Notes: generated by a model not told the origin, from the letters alone. A DNA stretch of 64,000 nucleotides from Baylisascaris procyonis (GCA_037389465.1 JAZARR010000152.1:992001-1056000); one strand, 5' to 3'; positions 1 to 42,330 are shown, counted from the stretch's first letter. Numbers and translations are program-made.

Positions 1-532
1 AAAGACATGTATATTATGATAGAAATTTCTGAAGCAAATTTTAGGAAATTTCGAACGTTTTTCCGCAAGTATAGCATTTGCTTTTTCTATATAAGTGTTG
101 AATTGTTGAAGCACAATTTAGCTAATGTAACCTTCATAGTCGAAAAACCTGAAAGAGTTTGTATTAAATAGGGTCGCAATCATTTGTTGAGTGATCGTTG
201 CTAGGTTCGCTAGCTTTTTTTTTCGAGATTTCAGTTATTAGATTTGATAAATTTTTCCATAAATCCTATATAAAAATTTTCCTAGGTATTGCTTTGAAAA
301 TAGTCTCGTTGAAAGTGCTCTATTCCACTAGCGATTACTTTTTGTTGGATGCAGTAAAATCAGATTGCCGATGCGTGGCTTATATAAACAGCAAATCAAT
401 AGCACTTAGTAAGTTGTAGCCTCATTACCATCAAATGTAATATTTTTTCATGGTTCATTTAACCAATTTTTCGGTTTGGCATATTCGACACATCAATCAT
501 CCATACAGATATGATTGTTGTTAATGTTTCAG
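1..532 (+). other. Intron of the ABCA gene, upstream of the first visible exon
   Basis: T-rich non-coding sequence ending in TTTCAG at 527-532. The short open frames here show no family signature and no matching donor, so the preceding ABCA exon probably lies before the window. Confidence 0.6.
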
Positions 533-30233
<29,701 letters not shown>

Positions 30234-32107
30234 GTGCCAACAGCACATGACGATGTCACCGCTTGCATCGTAAGTCTTTTTTAAATTTTCTACCGATTTA
30301 AGCCGATGTGAATCCACCCATTTACAACAACAACAGCAGAAATACATGCTGATTGACTATTGAAGCGGATTCTGTAAATATAGTGCTCGACATCGGCTCA
30401 TATTCTTCGATGTGCGCTTCTAATAGCACTGAGATGTTGGGATTACGACCGCTCATAAACATTACCGTTGGGACGGTTTCTTGCCCCGCGAAAAAGAAAG
30501 AAATTTTCCCTGTCATGGAAGAAGGGATGGGGGGAGAGAGGTGGAGTGGGAACGAGGACTTAGGTTAGACCACTGCCTTTCGACGTGTTCAAAAAATTGG
30601 CCCGGAAATCTAGAGCTTGGTTCAGTTTTGATGGTAATTGGTAACCACCACCCCGGAAACCATGTCCATTGCGACGTCATAACGTTGCTACAGTTTGATG
30701 GTAACTCCACAACACTCTATTTGACTATCGCAATCGGCGTCAACTCAATTGAGACGGCCCCCAATCAATTAATTCACCCCTCAAATAGCGATATAGCGGC
30801 AATGAGGCGTTGCGAATGTTACGAAACTACACAACGATCGAGCGCGATTACCAATGACCTTATCTCGTCATGATACGCGCGTGCATCATGTTTATGAATG
30901 CGTGCGGTTTCGCCGAAGGCGTCGAGCAAGAAGGAAAAGTCAGCAGAAAAGAAACAGTTTGGAGGCCTGCAAAGGCCAGCTTTCGTGCAGAGTAGGGCAA
31001 AGGGTGATTACACAATAGATCTGACTATTTACGAATGTCTTGACAATCGCCAAGTAGAACAAACTGCCAATATATGCCTTGAGGCAGAACTCGGAATGTA
31101 TAAAAGGGTAGCGTATTTGCTTACAGTGTCAGTGTTGGGTTTGGTACTTGGCGAAGTCGAGCGGTAGAGGAGACCATTCCACGGAGCCCATTTCAGACAG
31201 GGCTGCTTCTTTTTGCTTATAGCGAGGCGACCGTCGGCGGCAGATGCACCCCTCTCGCTTGATTTGGTGTTAGTGTTTCAGCCTTTATTTAATGATTGCT
31301 CCTGTTTCTCTGTTGGATCCTAGATGACGCAGATTGTCGATGCTCAACACGTATGTTTCAATGAGCATGTCTCATTACTGTTGCATTTAGGGGCTTGTTT
31401 TAAATTCCATCTTTATTCTTTGATCGCCAAATTGAAATTGCTTATGCCGAGAGTTGATGAGTGTTGCTGTTGGCATCCCGCATAATGTTTTGTCTAGAAA
31501 ACCCCCAGGTTAATCATTATTTCATGTGAAAGAGTAGCAAAAATCAAACATAGGAAGATATCGGCATAGATGGCCCAAGTAAGGAGCTGTACTAAGACAA
31601 TGCGAAGAAAGTAATCTTTGACAGCTCGTGAAACTGGATAATTGAATGGATGTTACAGAACTCTACTAAGGTTGTTGCTATCGACTCGTCAGTTGGTGAG
31701 CTTGTTTTAGTGGCCTTTCGTTGCTTGACGTCTTGGGTGCAACCTTGCAATTTTGAAAGAAATGAAAACTTGCCTGTGTGGGTAATTCATCTTACGTCAC
31801 ACTGAGAAGGAGGAATTTAATGGCATCCGGTATTGCAACTTTTTTCTGAAATTTTAAAGAAACGAAACTTTTTTTGAGTACAGAAACACGTTTTATGGCT
31901 GAAGGTGGTAGTAAAGAAATGAATATCTTGAAGTGGAATCTGAAGGCAGCTCGGCTCGAGCCTCAGTCTCCAAATTCGCACAATAGTATGATTGCTTATT
32001 CACTGCCTTGCGGCCTCACATATCTTTAATTTTTAATGAATCGAAGGCAGCATCTTTCTGCATATGGATATGCGATATTTTGTTATCACGCTTTGTTATG
32101 TTTGCAG
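30234..32107 (+). other. Downstream interval with repeat-derived ORF and LTR-like fragment
   Basis: GC-balanced sequence at 30350-30880 carries an open frame of 130 codons (30481-30873) without splice signals or a recognised domain. The segment 30960-31160 matches the LTR-like repeat at 39405-39600, including the TATA-like word. The rest is AT-rich with nothing identifiable. Confidence 0.5.
30960..31165 (+). repeat. Partial copy of the LTR-like repeat with TATA box
   Basis: Shares AAAGGCCAGCTTTCGTGCAG, the ACAATAGATCT block and GTATAAAAGG with 39405-39600. The two copies diverge after AGCGGT. Confidence 0.75.
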
Positions 32108-32277
32108 GATGCGAACAAATTCCTATTGCTGCGTGTGTTCGATGAGCGCTGAGTGCTCGACAATGAAGATGGCGTTACGATGGATACGAATGCAGCCATT
32201 ATCGATCGATCAAGATCAGCCGTATTCACTCATCGATATTTCGTTGTCGCTGCCGAATTTATTGGAGCTACTGCGAG
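32108..32277 (+). pseudogene. Exon-like segment with in-frame stop
   Basis: Bounded by TTTGCAG and GCGAG|GTTGTT. The frame from the acceptor reads DANKFLLLRVFDER, a TGA, then VLDNEDGVTMDTNAAIIDRS and onward through FVVAAEFIGATA. Protein-like composition on both sides of the stop suggests a decayed exon. A stop-free alternative frame looks less protein-like. Product unknown. Confidence 0.35.
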
Positions 32278-32773
32278 GTTGTTTTCTTGCCACAGTTTTC
32301 CGAGGTTTTAAAGTACATGAACATGCTTGCCCTACCTCCCCACTCCTAACTTGAGAGCGGTAGTCACAAGTTGTAGCACTTTTCTTCTAGAGGTCGCAAA
32401 GAGGTGGAAAAACATTGCATCGAAAGGAAGGAACACTCCGCTTTTTAACTGAGGTGGGACCAAAGTAGGGACCAAAGTAGCACTTCTGTGTTTTGAAAAT
32501 CGATTCCTAATGTACCTAACTTAGCTGTACCTAAATTTTTTCTAAACCGGATGTGAAATTTCTAGATCCAAGGACCGAAATTTTTAGAAATGGATGAAAT
32601 TCGATGTGGATTGGTATCATTTTGGTCAGAAACAGTTCAAAATTAAGGATACTTTCGGGTATTTCTTTGATTTTAGTCTAGTTGTATTTTTCAGGTAAAG
32701 GTTTTCATTTAACTGCTGATGGGGACGAGAAATGATTGCTGATGTGCGCGCTGGACGTTGTTTTATTCAACAG

Positions 32774-32964
32774 ATGGTCGAAGACGTCATATGTGAGAAA
32801 GAAACTCAAACCGAAGAACTGGAAAGGAATGTGGACGAATGGAGAAAGGAACTCGAGGAAGTCACCCAAGGGAATGAAGTCTTCATCGTGCTAATGAAGA
32901 GATGTGGAATCTTGAGCGCGCGATCAACTAGATCAACGCCGAAAAAGAGGAACACTATCAACAG
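32774..32964 (+). pseudogene. Coiled-coil exon with one frameshift and one stop
   Basis: After CAACAG the frame reads MVEDVICEKETQTEELERNV and further heptad-like residues to NEVF. The heptad pattern then continues one base back (HRANEEMWNLERAIN, TAG, INAEKEEHYQQ) and meets a donor CAG|GTGCCA. One frameshift and one stop (TAG, one base from CAG) fit an inactivated coiled-coil gene. An error in the assembly is the other explanation. Confidence 0.5.
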
Positions 32965-34364
32965 GTGCCACTTCTTTCTTTCTTTTTTTTTTTTATCGTT
33001 TCTTTGCACGAGTCACACATGAATATGAAAAGTGGAGGGCAGATATGCAAGAGGGATTTTTATTTATGAGTAAAGTACCATCAAGGAATCGAGGTGAGCA
33101 TTAGAAAGAGTCAAACATTTATGGTTCGTGTTTTCAGTCCGACGCTTTTAATTGAGTTCTGCTGAAACTCTCGGATCTCACGAGCTTCTATTTTACCAAT
33201 CCATCTCTATCTGAGAATATCCTTCGAGACTTTTACGCGAATGCCTGCTACAACTGCCTTTTTCATCACTCATTCAGTTCTGCTGTTGTCTCTCTTCAAA
33301 TTTCCACTTGCATATTTCCGCTCATTTATGCATTTTTTGCTTATCTCAATATTTCTATTTTGAAATTTTGTTCAGAATTACAGTAGACAAAATCGTTTAT
33401 GTTTTTATGAGTGCAAATCTATTGCATATAATATCAATCTGGATCTTTAGCGATAAGATGAGTTTGTGAGAGTTTCATTGCTTTCGTGAATTTTTGTATG
33501 GGAATAAGAATATGAAAAATGAACTTTCAAGCAGAAATGTCATGCTTGCGGGGAATAGTCAAATTGTAATGAAAATATTGTAGCATAGGCGAATATGCAT
33601 TATTTGTGGTGCGTTTAATTTTAGATTACAGCCTTTAATTTCCGAGAGTTCTTCTGCGGAATTGTGCTTCATTGTGCCTTCGGTGTTGAACTGAAGATTC
33701 GAAAGATAGGTTCACTTTATGTAATTCTAGAATCGCTAATTTTGGCATTTCGAGGATAAAATCCTTTTCGTGCTCAAAGAGGGAAGAAGGAAGGCGCAGA
33801 AAGCTCTAAAATTGTAAGGAGGTATTGTATATGACTATAAGCTGTCATTACGAGGTAAGTATGATAATTGACGTTCGATGTCGTAATGACTGCATTAAAA
33901 TCGTTTATGTTTTTATGAGTGAAAATCTACCGCTGTTGTCTATAGGGATCGAGAGGGTAGACGAGTTGCCGAGAAGTCCATCCAGAAAGAATGCTGTTGT
34001 CGTGGATTTCTGCATTTATTGAAGCTGTTAGTCGGCTTTCTCATGACAGATGATTTGGGCATGTTCACAGGAATCGCGATAGGTTAATACGGCAAGTAGG
34101 ATTTTGAACGACATGAGAATTGAATTTTTGACAACATTTTAACGACAAATATTGTGAAAAGCGATTCCTAAAAGATGAAAATTGCAATGGGACTATGCTG
34201 AGGAGAAAACTTGTGCTGTACATGTTTTATATTCCTCATATTGTTTACTGATGGTAAATAGAGTCGAACGTTCGTTCATATATATCATCTTGAGTTTTAA
34301 CTTGTCTACTTGAGATAAAAATGAGCCGCGTATTGATTTTTTGAGCTGACATATTTGATTTTAG

Positions 34365-34544
34365 ATTGAAAACACGTCTGGTTCCACTTCAAGGCCAGTA
34401 GCACTGGTCACTTCGGACACGGAGGTCACCCCCTATAACGAGCCGTTGCAATTAGTCTGCGAGCAAGTGCAAGTTGATGGTAACGAGGACGGAAGACTTC
34501 CGAAACCAGAGGCAACTGGAACCATGTCGCCATATATCGAAACG
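34365..34544 (+). CDS. 60-codon exon of an unknown gene (phase 0-0)
   Basis: Acceptor TTTTAG, donor ACG|GTATGT, fully open: starts IENTSGSTSRPVALVTSDTE and ends SPYIET. Polar, acidic, no known domain. Its end phase joins in frame to the duplicated exon at 36013, and its start phase fits the coiled-coil exon at 32774. It probably belonged to the same gene as those pieces, which now looks broken. Confidence 0.5.
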
Positions 34545-35429
34545 GTATGTTTCCTTCTCTAAATTATTTTATTTGTAATTGTCTTTTCCACCCCTCCCAA
34601 ATTTCATCCTTGTTTCATTGCGTATGGAGAGTTCTTCCGGCAGAGTTGAGTTCATAACTCAAGTGTTCTTTTTTTGTATGTTGTGAGCTTGTTGTATAGC
34701 GCCATGAGCGTCAACTGTGAATGTATAAAAAAGATCGAAAAAATTGCAATTGGCAGCAGCCTATATACAAGAAGAGATCGGCAGCAGCATGCAGGGGCTA
34801 GTGACAGGCGACTTGGAGAGTTGACTTGGAGGAACCGACTTCTTAACTGGTCCCAGAGTTGGATCCAGAGAGCTTCTTGTTGTAGGGGCAATCGGGTTAA
34901 GGGAGCTGACCTGCCTGTTTTACTGAAGTCGAACTCACCGGGATTCGGCATTTTTTCCCCAGTATCAGAAGTAGGGGCCCAGACAAGAAGTGCGTTGACT
35001 ATCACGTGGGGCTAACTGGGGAGCGTCTGATGACTTTCTGACTTAACGTCGTTGAGGTTCCTGATATTGTCGGAAGCTCTGAGTGATTTCCTGCCATAAT
35101 CACTGAATTGGGAAAAACGAGTGCTTACGATTATGTGTGCAGCCAATGGTAATTGTACCACTAATACTAGTTATTACTGGAAGTCGGAAAACTACTATTG
35201 ATGCAAACACTGCCTACAGTGGTGGCAGCAATGCCAGCAGTAATAAGCAGTGCTGACTTTAGTAGTAAGTAACGTCACTAATAGCAGCAATAAATCCTCG
35301 TGTCGTCACTGCTCGTTTGTTTATAACAATGCAGAAATCATCTTGTTGACAGCAAAATACTTGCATTGAATAAGTGAACATCTAACCGTAGCGGCTATTT
35401 AGGGTGACCGTCTGGCGAAAGGACGCAAC

Positions 35430-37697
35430 TGCTGCTTTTGTAAGGGTCATATAGAGTCTGGAAAAAAGTTTCTTTTCACGCCTTCTGTTTTTGAGGCTGC
35501 TTTTGCAAGTTGGAATTTAATATTCCAAGTTGGAATCGTTCAGTCAGGAGTATTTGTCCTGTTTCAATCATCGGATATTGATAGTACGCTCCCTCATCCT
35601 CACTGAGCCCTCGGCAAACTCGAGGGAATGGAGTGCACCTAGGTTAGTGAGGGAAGGGAGTAGATAGGGGTGATTAATTAATTAATTCATTTATTTAAAT
35701 TTATTTTTTATTTATTTAACTCATATATTTATTTATGTATTATTTATTTATTAATTTATTCATTTATGCTATAATGAATAAATAAATAAATGAGTTAAAT
35801 AAATGAATAAATAAATTTAAATAAATGAATCAGTTAATTAATCACCCCTATATACTCCCTTCCCTCCCCGTTCTTTCTTTTCTGTTTTTTTTTTGTGCTA
35901 GGATGTTCTTATTTCTTGAGCCTCAGGTCGATTTCCTCATCTTTCCTTTTCTGTTTTTAAAGAGAAAAAGTTTTTCAGTGCAATTTATGTATCATTAATT
36001 TATTAATTTTAGGTGGCCTCGAGCCAGCTAAGCTTAATGACTGGATCGGAATTATTACAGGATGGATACGTAGGCCTTTATGGGTCAGTGCCTGAAAATT
36101 CATTCATATGTTCATGGCTTTAGTTATTTTTTAACACCTTAGTCTTTTTTCTCGTTGAAGATATTCGATTACAATATGGACAAGGGATGAACTTTTTACA
36201 AAATATTTGCTACAAAATATCAACTGGGACTTGTGTTATGGGAAGCAGGTTTTATCCTCTGAACTTTCTCCCATAAGTCGTCTATCGGTGGCTTATTTCT
36301 TAGTGCTTATTACCCCTCCTCCCCTCCCTCATATTTTCCCCCATCCACTTTGGAACACCGCTTGTCAAGAAGCAGTAAAATCTCCTATCTTTTCTTAGAA
36401 TATAGCAGTGATCACAGGATTTTTAGGGGTAACTAAAGGCATAGAATGAGATTTTATTGACATTTTAAGAACTTTACTAAGAATTCTGACTCCTTGATGT
36501 TTGTTGTAATTTAGCAGGATTACTTATAAAGTTTGATGCTGTAGATTAGAAGTGATATGTTGTTAGATGGGGGAGGGGGGGGGGGGAGGGATGGACTGGG
36601 AAATGGTATTCGCGTTATTGGCCCTCAAATTATGGATAGAGCTTGAACTGTACTAGATATTCTTACCGGTACTACAACTGAACTTACCACTGGCTATTTT
36701 ACTTTCAGTAGAATTTAAAAAGGAGTTGTATCTATTGAAGATGGTAATATTTCCTGCTCATCGAATATCTCGAAATTGGACGTAACAGTTGGAGGCGAAG
36801 ACACAAGGATGGATCACGAAGATACAAGCAGAGGCTAAGGGAAGACACTCGAGGTTCTACTACCGTTAAATATGGGAAACAAGGCTACTGTCGGGTATAA
36901 TGCGGAAGGTTGGTTGTGCTTTTTTGCATTAGGAATTTTTAGAATGAGATCATTAAGTGGGAGAGGGGTGAGAGGTACACGGAGGGTGAACTTGCATGTG
37001 ATGTGCAGTAAAATGTTGAATTATGTACGGAGTTCATTGCTGCTAGTTTGCAAGCCTTTTATTGTGACCGTTTCATTTATGCATTCCAGTTAAGATAAAG
37101 CAATAAGAGACAAGATTTGCTCATTGTAAATAAGCACTCGACAAGTGTTGGTTGGTTGCTTATGCTGGTCAGAAAAAACGATTTTGGATGGGGAAAAGGG
37201 GGGGTTTATACATTGTAAACCCGTGGCAAAGCGTTCTTCAACGAGGGCAAGGAGATTTACGCGGTCAAAGTTCACGCTAGGGGGAGCAGTGCGACGAAAC
37301 CCGAATAGTAGCAGTAGTTGCGTTGGGTGGAAGAGGGAAGTGATGGTGTGGCATTTAACACAGAGCCGACATTTGCGCCATTGAATTCATCGTGAGCTGG
37401 AATTGTTTCTCTGCGAAATGCAGCTTTTCTATTTCAGGCTTTTCAATCAGACGGCAACTTTCGGAGAGAAGGGGGTCCTCAAAGAGCCGGAAGGACGAGT
37501 TCATGAATGCGAAGATGAACACTGGACCCGGTGAGTCGACCCTTCATCTTTTTTGTTTATAGTCGTCGCTGTCATTGCTCTATCAGAGGGGAATTAGATA
37601 GTCAAACGTCCTCTTTATTTATTTTGATTGGAATCAAAGATAATTTTGAGAGCTTAGTTAATTTTTACGGAACCTTTCAAGCTGAAAATACGTAAAA
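35430..37697 (+). repeat. Segmental duplication, copy 2
   Basis: Second copy of 27320-29636. The ATTT hairpin inside (about 35650-35872) is shorter. It ends directly at the start of a 1.45-kb ATTT array, which may have mediated the rearrangement. Confidence 0.9.
36013..37530 (+). pseudogene. Duplicate of two tail exons, copy 2, without terminal exon
   Basis: 36013-36083 is identical to 27955-28025, and 37438-37530 matches 29377-29469 with six substitutions, four of them amino-acid changing (D to N, S to F, A to V, E to K). Splice sites are intact, but no counterpart of the stop-bearing exon 30134-30233 follows. A functional product would need another 3' exon, which I cannot identify. Confidence 0.6.
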
Positions 37698-37704
37698 TAT
37701 TCGA

Positions 37705-37995
37705 ATCTATTTATTTATTTATTTATTTATTTGTTTGTTTGTTTAAACTTATTTATTTATTTAAATTTATTCATTTATTTAAATTTATTTGTTTATTTCA
37801 TTTGTATTTATTTAAATTTTTTTATTTGTTTAAATTTACTTGTTCATTTAAATTTATTTATTTATTTAAATTTATTTATTTATTTAAATTTATATATTTA
37901 TTTAGATTTATTTATTTATTTAAATTTGCTTATTTATTTCAGTTTATTTATACATTTATTCATTCATTTGTTCATTTATTCATTTATTCATACAT

Positions 37996-38047
<52 letters not shown>

Positions 38048-38065
38048 TTTATTTTATTCACTTGT

Positions 38066-38096
<31 letters not shown>

Positions 38097-39160
38097 TTTT
38101 ATTAATTAATTAATTTGTTAGTTTAATTAGTTAACTGGTTAATTCAGTTAATTAATTAGTTAATTAAATTATTTATTTATTTAATTAGCTAATCAAATAT
38201 TTGTTTATTCGTTTATTTATTTATCCAATTATTTATTTTTTCGTTCATTTATTTAGTTTTGTTTTATCTATTTGATTTATTTGTTTATTTGTTTATGCGT
38301 TTATTTGTTTAATTTTATTTTGTTTCTTTTATTTCTTCCATTTCATTTTGTCTTATTTTATTTTATTTTATCATATTTTATTTTATTTCACTTTACTATT
38401 TTATTTTATTATTTTATTTTACTGTTTTATTTCATTATTTATTTCATTATTTATTTCATTATTTTATTTTATTTTATTTTATTTTAATTTCATTCAATTT
38501 TATTTTATTTTAATTTCATTCAATTTTACTTAATTTTATTCTATTTCATTTCGTTTTGTCTTATTTTATTTTATTCATTTTATTTTGCTCCATTTTATTT
38601 TACTTTATTTTGTTTTATTTCATTTTTCTTACGATTTAACTTGTTACTTAATTTATTGATTAATTTATTTCTATATTTATTCAAGTAATTTATCCATTAA
38701 TTAATTAATTTATTTATTTATTTCTCTGATTTATTTATTTATTTTATTGTATTTTATTCATTCATTCAATTTATCAAATCAATTAATTTACTTATTTATT
38801 TAATTTAATGATTTATTTATTTGAATTAATTAATCTATTTAATCCATTCATTTGATTTATTTTTTTAATTTTACTTCTTTATTTCATTTATTCATTTAAT
38901 TAATTAATTTATTTGTTTGGTCTAATTAATCAATTTATTTAATCTAATTTATCTATATGTTTGTTTGTTTATTTTATTTGTTTTGTTTGTTTTATTTATT
39001 CTGTTGATTTTTTTTTATTTATGTATTTTATTTATTTATTTTATTTATTTTGTCTATTTTATTTTATTTTATTTTATTTTATTTTATTTTATTTTATTTT
39101 ATTTTTCATATTTTATTTTATTTATTCATTTATTTGTATCATTTATTTATTTTATTTGTC
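37705..39160 (+). repeat. 1.45-kb ATTT / ATTTT microsatellite array
   Basis: Degenerate (TTTA)n to about 38340, (TTTTA)n-rich to about 38630, mixed to 39050, then a cleaner pentamer run at 39055-39112. The 124-codon open frame through it (FIYLNLFIYLN...) is an artefact of the repeat. Confidence 0.97.
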
Positions 39161-39760
39161 TGTAACGACCATCTGCCGGCTATGAAAGTTTCCACTTAGG
39201 GCAAAGGGCAAAGATCAAAGGGCAAAGGGCACTTAGGGCAAAGGTCACACAATAGATATGTAAGGGAGATCAGCAAAGGCCAGCTTTCGTGCAGAGTAGG
39301 GCAAAGGGTGATTACACAATAGATATGTAAGGGAGATCAGCAAAGGCCAGCTTTCGTGCAGAATAGGGCAGAGGGTGATTACACAATAGATATGTAAGGG
39401 AGATCAGCAAAGGCCAGCTTTCGTGCAGAGTAGGGCAAAGGGTGATTACACAATAGATCTAACTATTTACGAATATCTTGGCAATCGCCAAGTAGAACAA
39501 ACTGCCAATATATGCCTTGAGGCAGAACTCGGGGTGTATAAAAGGGGAGCGTATTTGCTTGCAGTGTCAGTGTTGGCTTCGATAGTCGGTTTCGAGCGGT
39601 GGAGGACGTGCGGACGTTGCGTTAGTGATGTTTGTAAATGGAAGCTAATTCTACATGGTCGCTCATCAAATGTTGCCGCTGATGCTGACTGCGAGTCAGT
39701 TCGGGAACACCGGTGAAAGGCGTACGACGATGGCTCCGTAAAATGCTTAATGGCATCCGG
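39161..39760 (+). mobile_element. LTR-like repeat with 67-bp tandem copies and TATA box
   Basis: Begins TGTAACGACCATCTGCCGGC, as LTRs often begin with TG. Three direct 67-bp copies start at 39262, 39329 and 39396. Further in, GGTGTATAAAAGGGG (about 39533) is a good TATA box. Fragments recur at 14155 and 30960. No internal retroelement ORF or second LTR is seen here, so a solo LTR is the simplest reading. Confidence 0.5.
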
Positions 39761-40530
39761 TATTGCAACTTTTTTTGAAATTTCATCGTATCGTTTTGTG
39801 CAAAATGCTGCTATATATCTTTATCAATTTCAGGAAACTGTGGCTTCGAAGATTCATTGGACATAAAGGTGGATGTGCTGGTAAAATAGTGGCTCAAGTC
39901 GGACGATATTCTCTTCGCAATACATCGGGTTGGTGGCAATTTGTTATCTTACTTCGTTGCTCTTGCATAAATTCCCCTGATTTCTTTATGTTAAGAGTAA
40001 GTTGTTCTCACACTTCGACATTTTGTTCTCATTATTTCGATACATGCATGGTAGAGTGAGTGCATTCAATGTCTTTCCTCTCATTGCCATCCCTCCCTCT
40101 CCCCCACCTTACTTCGTAACTGGTGCAGAAATCGAAAAATTAGGCAAATGTTGGAGGGAAGGCGTGAGCGGGAAGCGACACTCCCGTTGGGCTTCACTTT
40201 GAGAATAGTGTCGGATTTCTTCATGATATTATAAAGTTTCCTTTGCAGTTTCCTTTTATTTTTCACATTTCATTCATTTACTTAAATTTTTCTCATTCCA
40301 GAACAATTTTTATTTTTTTATTATTTTTTATTCATTACTTATTATTTGTTGTATTTCATTTACTGTATATTAAATAAATATTTGGAAATTAAATTTCAAA
40401 TATTTAGAGATTTTCACAACTTTCATGAGCTTTTTTTGTCGAGACAGATAATGTTGATAACATTTTGGCAACTGATTGTTAAAATCGCTTATAGGTTGAG
40501 CGTCGTGGAAGAATCGTGATTCTACGGTAG

Positions 40531-40603
40531 CTTGAAGGGGATTCCGGATAAGGATCTGGACGAGGACGTCGATTCGATGCTGGCAGACATAGGACTAGGC
40601 TGA
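40531..40603 (+). CDS. Possible terminal exon of an unknown gene
   Basis: After CGGTAG the frame entered in phase 2 reads LKGIPDKDLDEDVDSMLADI, then GLG and TGA at 40601-40603. The acidic, amphipathic composition looks protein-like. No upstream exon with a matching phase could be fixed; a candidate at about 39834-39885 (NCGFEDSLDIKVDV in one frame) does not fit without another exon. Low confidence. Confidence 0.3.
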
Positions 40604-41087
40604 AAGAGGGATCAGGCGGCAAGTGACCTTTCGGGTGCGTTTGTTCAACCTAAAGTTTAAGACATGTTGATCAAAATCTCATTACTAGGCCCAGTGATAT
40701 TTCAAACTCTGAGATGGTCACTTCTCGATGTGCGGCCTAGAAATCCTATAAGAAGTGATTTCTTGATGTTCGGTCTAAAATTCTTGAGGTGGTTTTTTTC
40801 GATGAACGGTCTAAAACTTACATTCATTACATTCGTTACCCAGTAATAGTTTTTACAACTCGTCGCTAAACATCAGGAAGTGATTATGGAATTTTTACGA
40901 TCGGAGGATGGAGTGGTGGAGGTAGTTGATTATAATATATTGGCATAGTCACTCAGATCGGTCGCAGAATTCTCTAATAACGCATTGAACTGTGGAAACG
41001 TTGGAAATTTTTTCGAAATCTTGACCATTTCCAAACGGTCTATTCATAGGGCGCTTATTTACCAGATTGCCGAAAAATCCTCATATT

Positions 41088-41603
41088 CTACCACAATGGA
41101 CTTCTGCTGCAGAAATAAAAATTTCTAAACTTTTTTTTTCTAAGTAAAGCCAATGTATTTTCCATTGAAATTGCTGAGATGACCACTGAGTTACTGAGGT
41201 GACCTTTGGCAGTGATTATTTTGCCTGCCGAAAAGATCATAAATGAGAACACTGAGAAGTGAAACGTTTTTGCTTCAAATAGTCTTTGCGTTCTTATAGT
41301 GCGGAAGAGGCAAGAAAAATAATCGATAAGTGCATTATCTGCAGCATTCTTGTGCTTATGGAAGCCTTCATCTTTGTCAATAAGGTTTGAGAGGAGCTGG
41401 TCATTTAGACAGGTTTCCTCCAGCCGACCATGCAGTCCCTTTTTTGCTACAATTTCTTCCTGCCCTCGCCAAGCCGTTAAAGGTATGTCGTTGACATGTA
41501 TCTGTGATTTCTTGAAGGAATTATCTTTTGACTTCATTGTGCCGATGGTGGTATTGAGGGTTGAGGAGAGAAAGGGTCTCTCATAAGAGCTTGAAGTTCT
41601 CAT
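41088..41603 (-). CDS. Uncharacterised 171-codon open frame, minus strand
   Basis: Runs from ATG at 41603 to TAG at 41088 without introns. The first 100 residues are polar and protein-like (HVNDIPLTAWRGQEEIVAKK, then LHGRLEETCLNDQLLSNLID). I recognise no family, and the second half is less convincing. It could be an intronless gene, a retrocopy fragment or chance. Confidence 0.3.
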   Translation of the reverse strand: MRTSSSYERPFLSSTLNTTIGTMKSKDNSFKKSQIHVNDIPLTAWRGQEEIVAKKGLHGRLEETCLNDQLLSNLIDKDEGFHKHKNAADNALIDYFSCLFRTIRTQRLFEAKTFHFSVFSFMIFSAGKIITAKGHLSNSVVISAISMENTLALLRKKKFRNFYFCSRSPLW

Positions 41604-41829
41604 CTCTTTTCAAGATGTAGCTTGTATTTTATAACGCTTCCTTGATCTTTTTTAGCTTCTTTAACCTTTCGAGATTTTTTTTTAACCTCTGGAGGGATTT
41701 TTGAGTTCACAAAGAGTTACAGCAAACAGATGCTGATGATGAAATAAGATTGTTTAATTGATGGAATTTAAGTGTTGCTGGTAGAAATGACTATTTGTGG
41801 CCAATTTATGGCCCAATACTTGTTAATTT

Positions 41830-41891
41830 TTTTATTTTACTTATTTCATTTATTTATTTCTTTATTTTATTTATTTATTTATTTATTTATT

Positions 41892-41938
<47 letters not shown>

Positions 41939-42330
41939 TATATTTATTTAATCCATTAATTTGTTTAAATTTATTTATTCATTTAAATTCATTTATTAAT
42001 CTATTCAAATTTATTTATTTATTTATTTAATCCATTAATTTATTTAAATTTATTTATTCATTTATTTAAATTCATTTATTAATTTATTCAAATTTATTTA
42101 TTTATTATTATTTATTTAATTAACCAATTAATTAATTAATTCATTTATTTGTTTTATTTATTTGTTTATTCACTTATTTATTTATTTAATTAATCAATCA
42201 ATTAATTATTTTTTTAATTTATTCATTCATTCATTCATTTATTTTCTATCGTTATCATTTATTTATTCGTTTATTTATTACTATTATCATTCATTATTAA
42301 TCATAATTATTAATTTTTAATTAGTAACTG
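41830..42330 (+). repeat. ATTT-based microsatellite array
   Basis: (TTTA)n with interspersed AAATTTATTTATTCA units, decaying into TTATTA triplets toward 42450. Same class as 37705-39160. Confidence 0.95.

Noticed and set aside
34652..35005. Overlapping open frames on both strands, 113-117 codons
   Set aside because: A TSDTGEK match to ATG4 is coincidental; wrong strand, no cysteine block, no splice context.
37731..38105. 124-codon frame rich in FIYLNL repeats
   Set aside because: Translation of the ATTT microsatellite; neighbouring frames are equally open.
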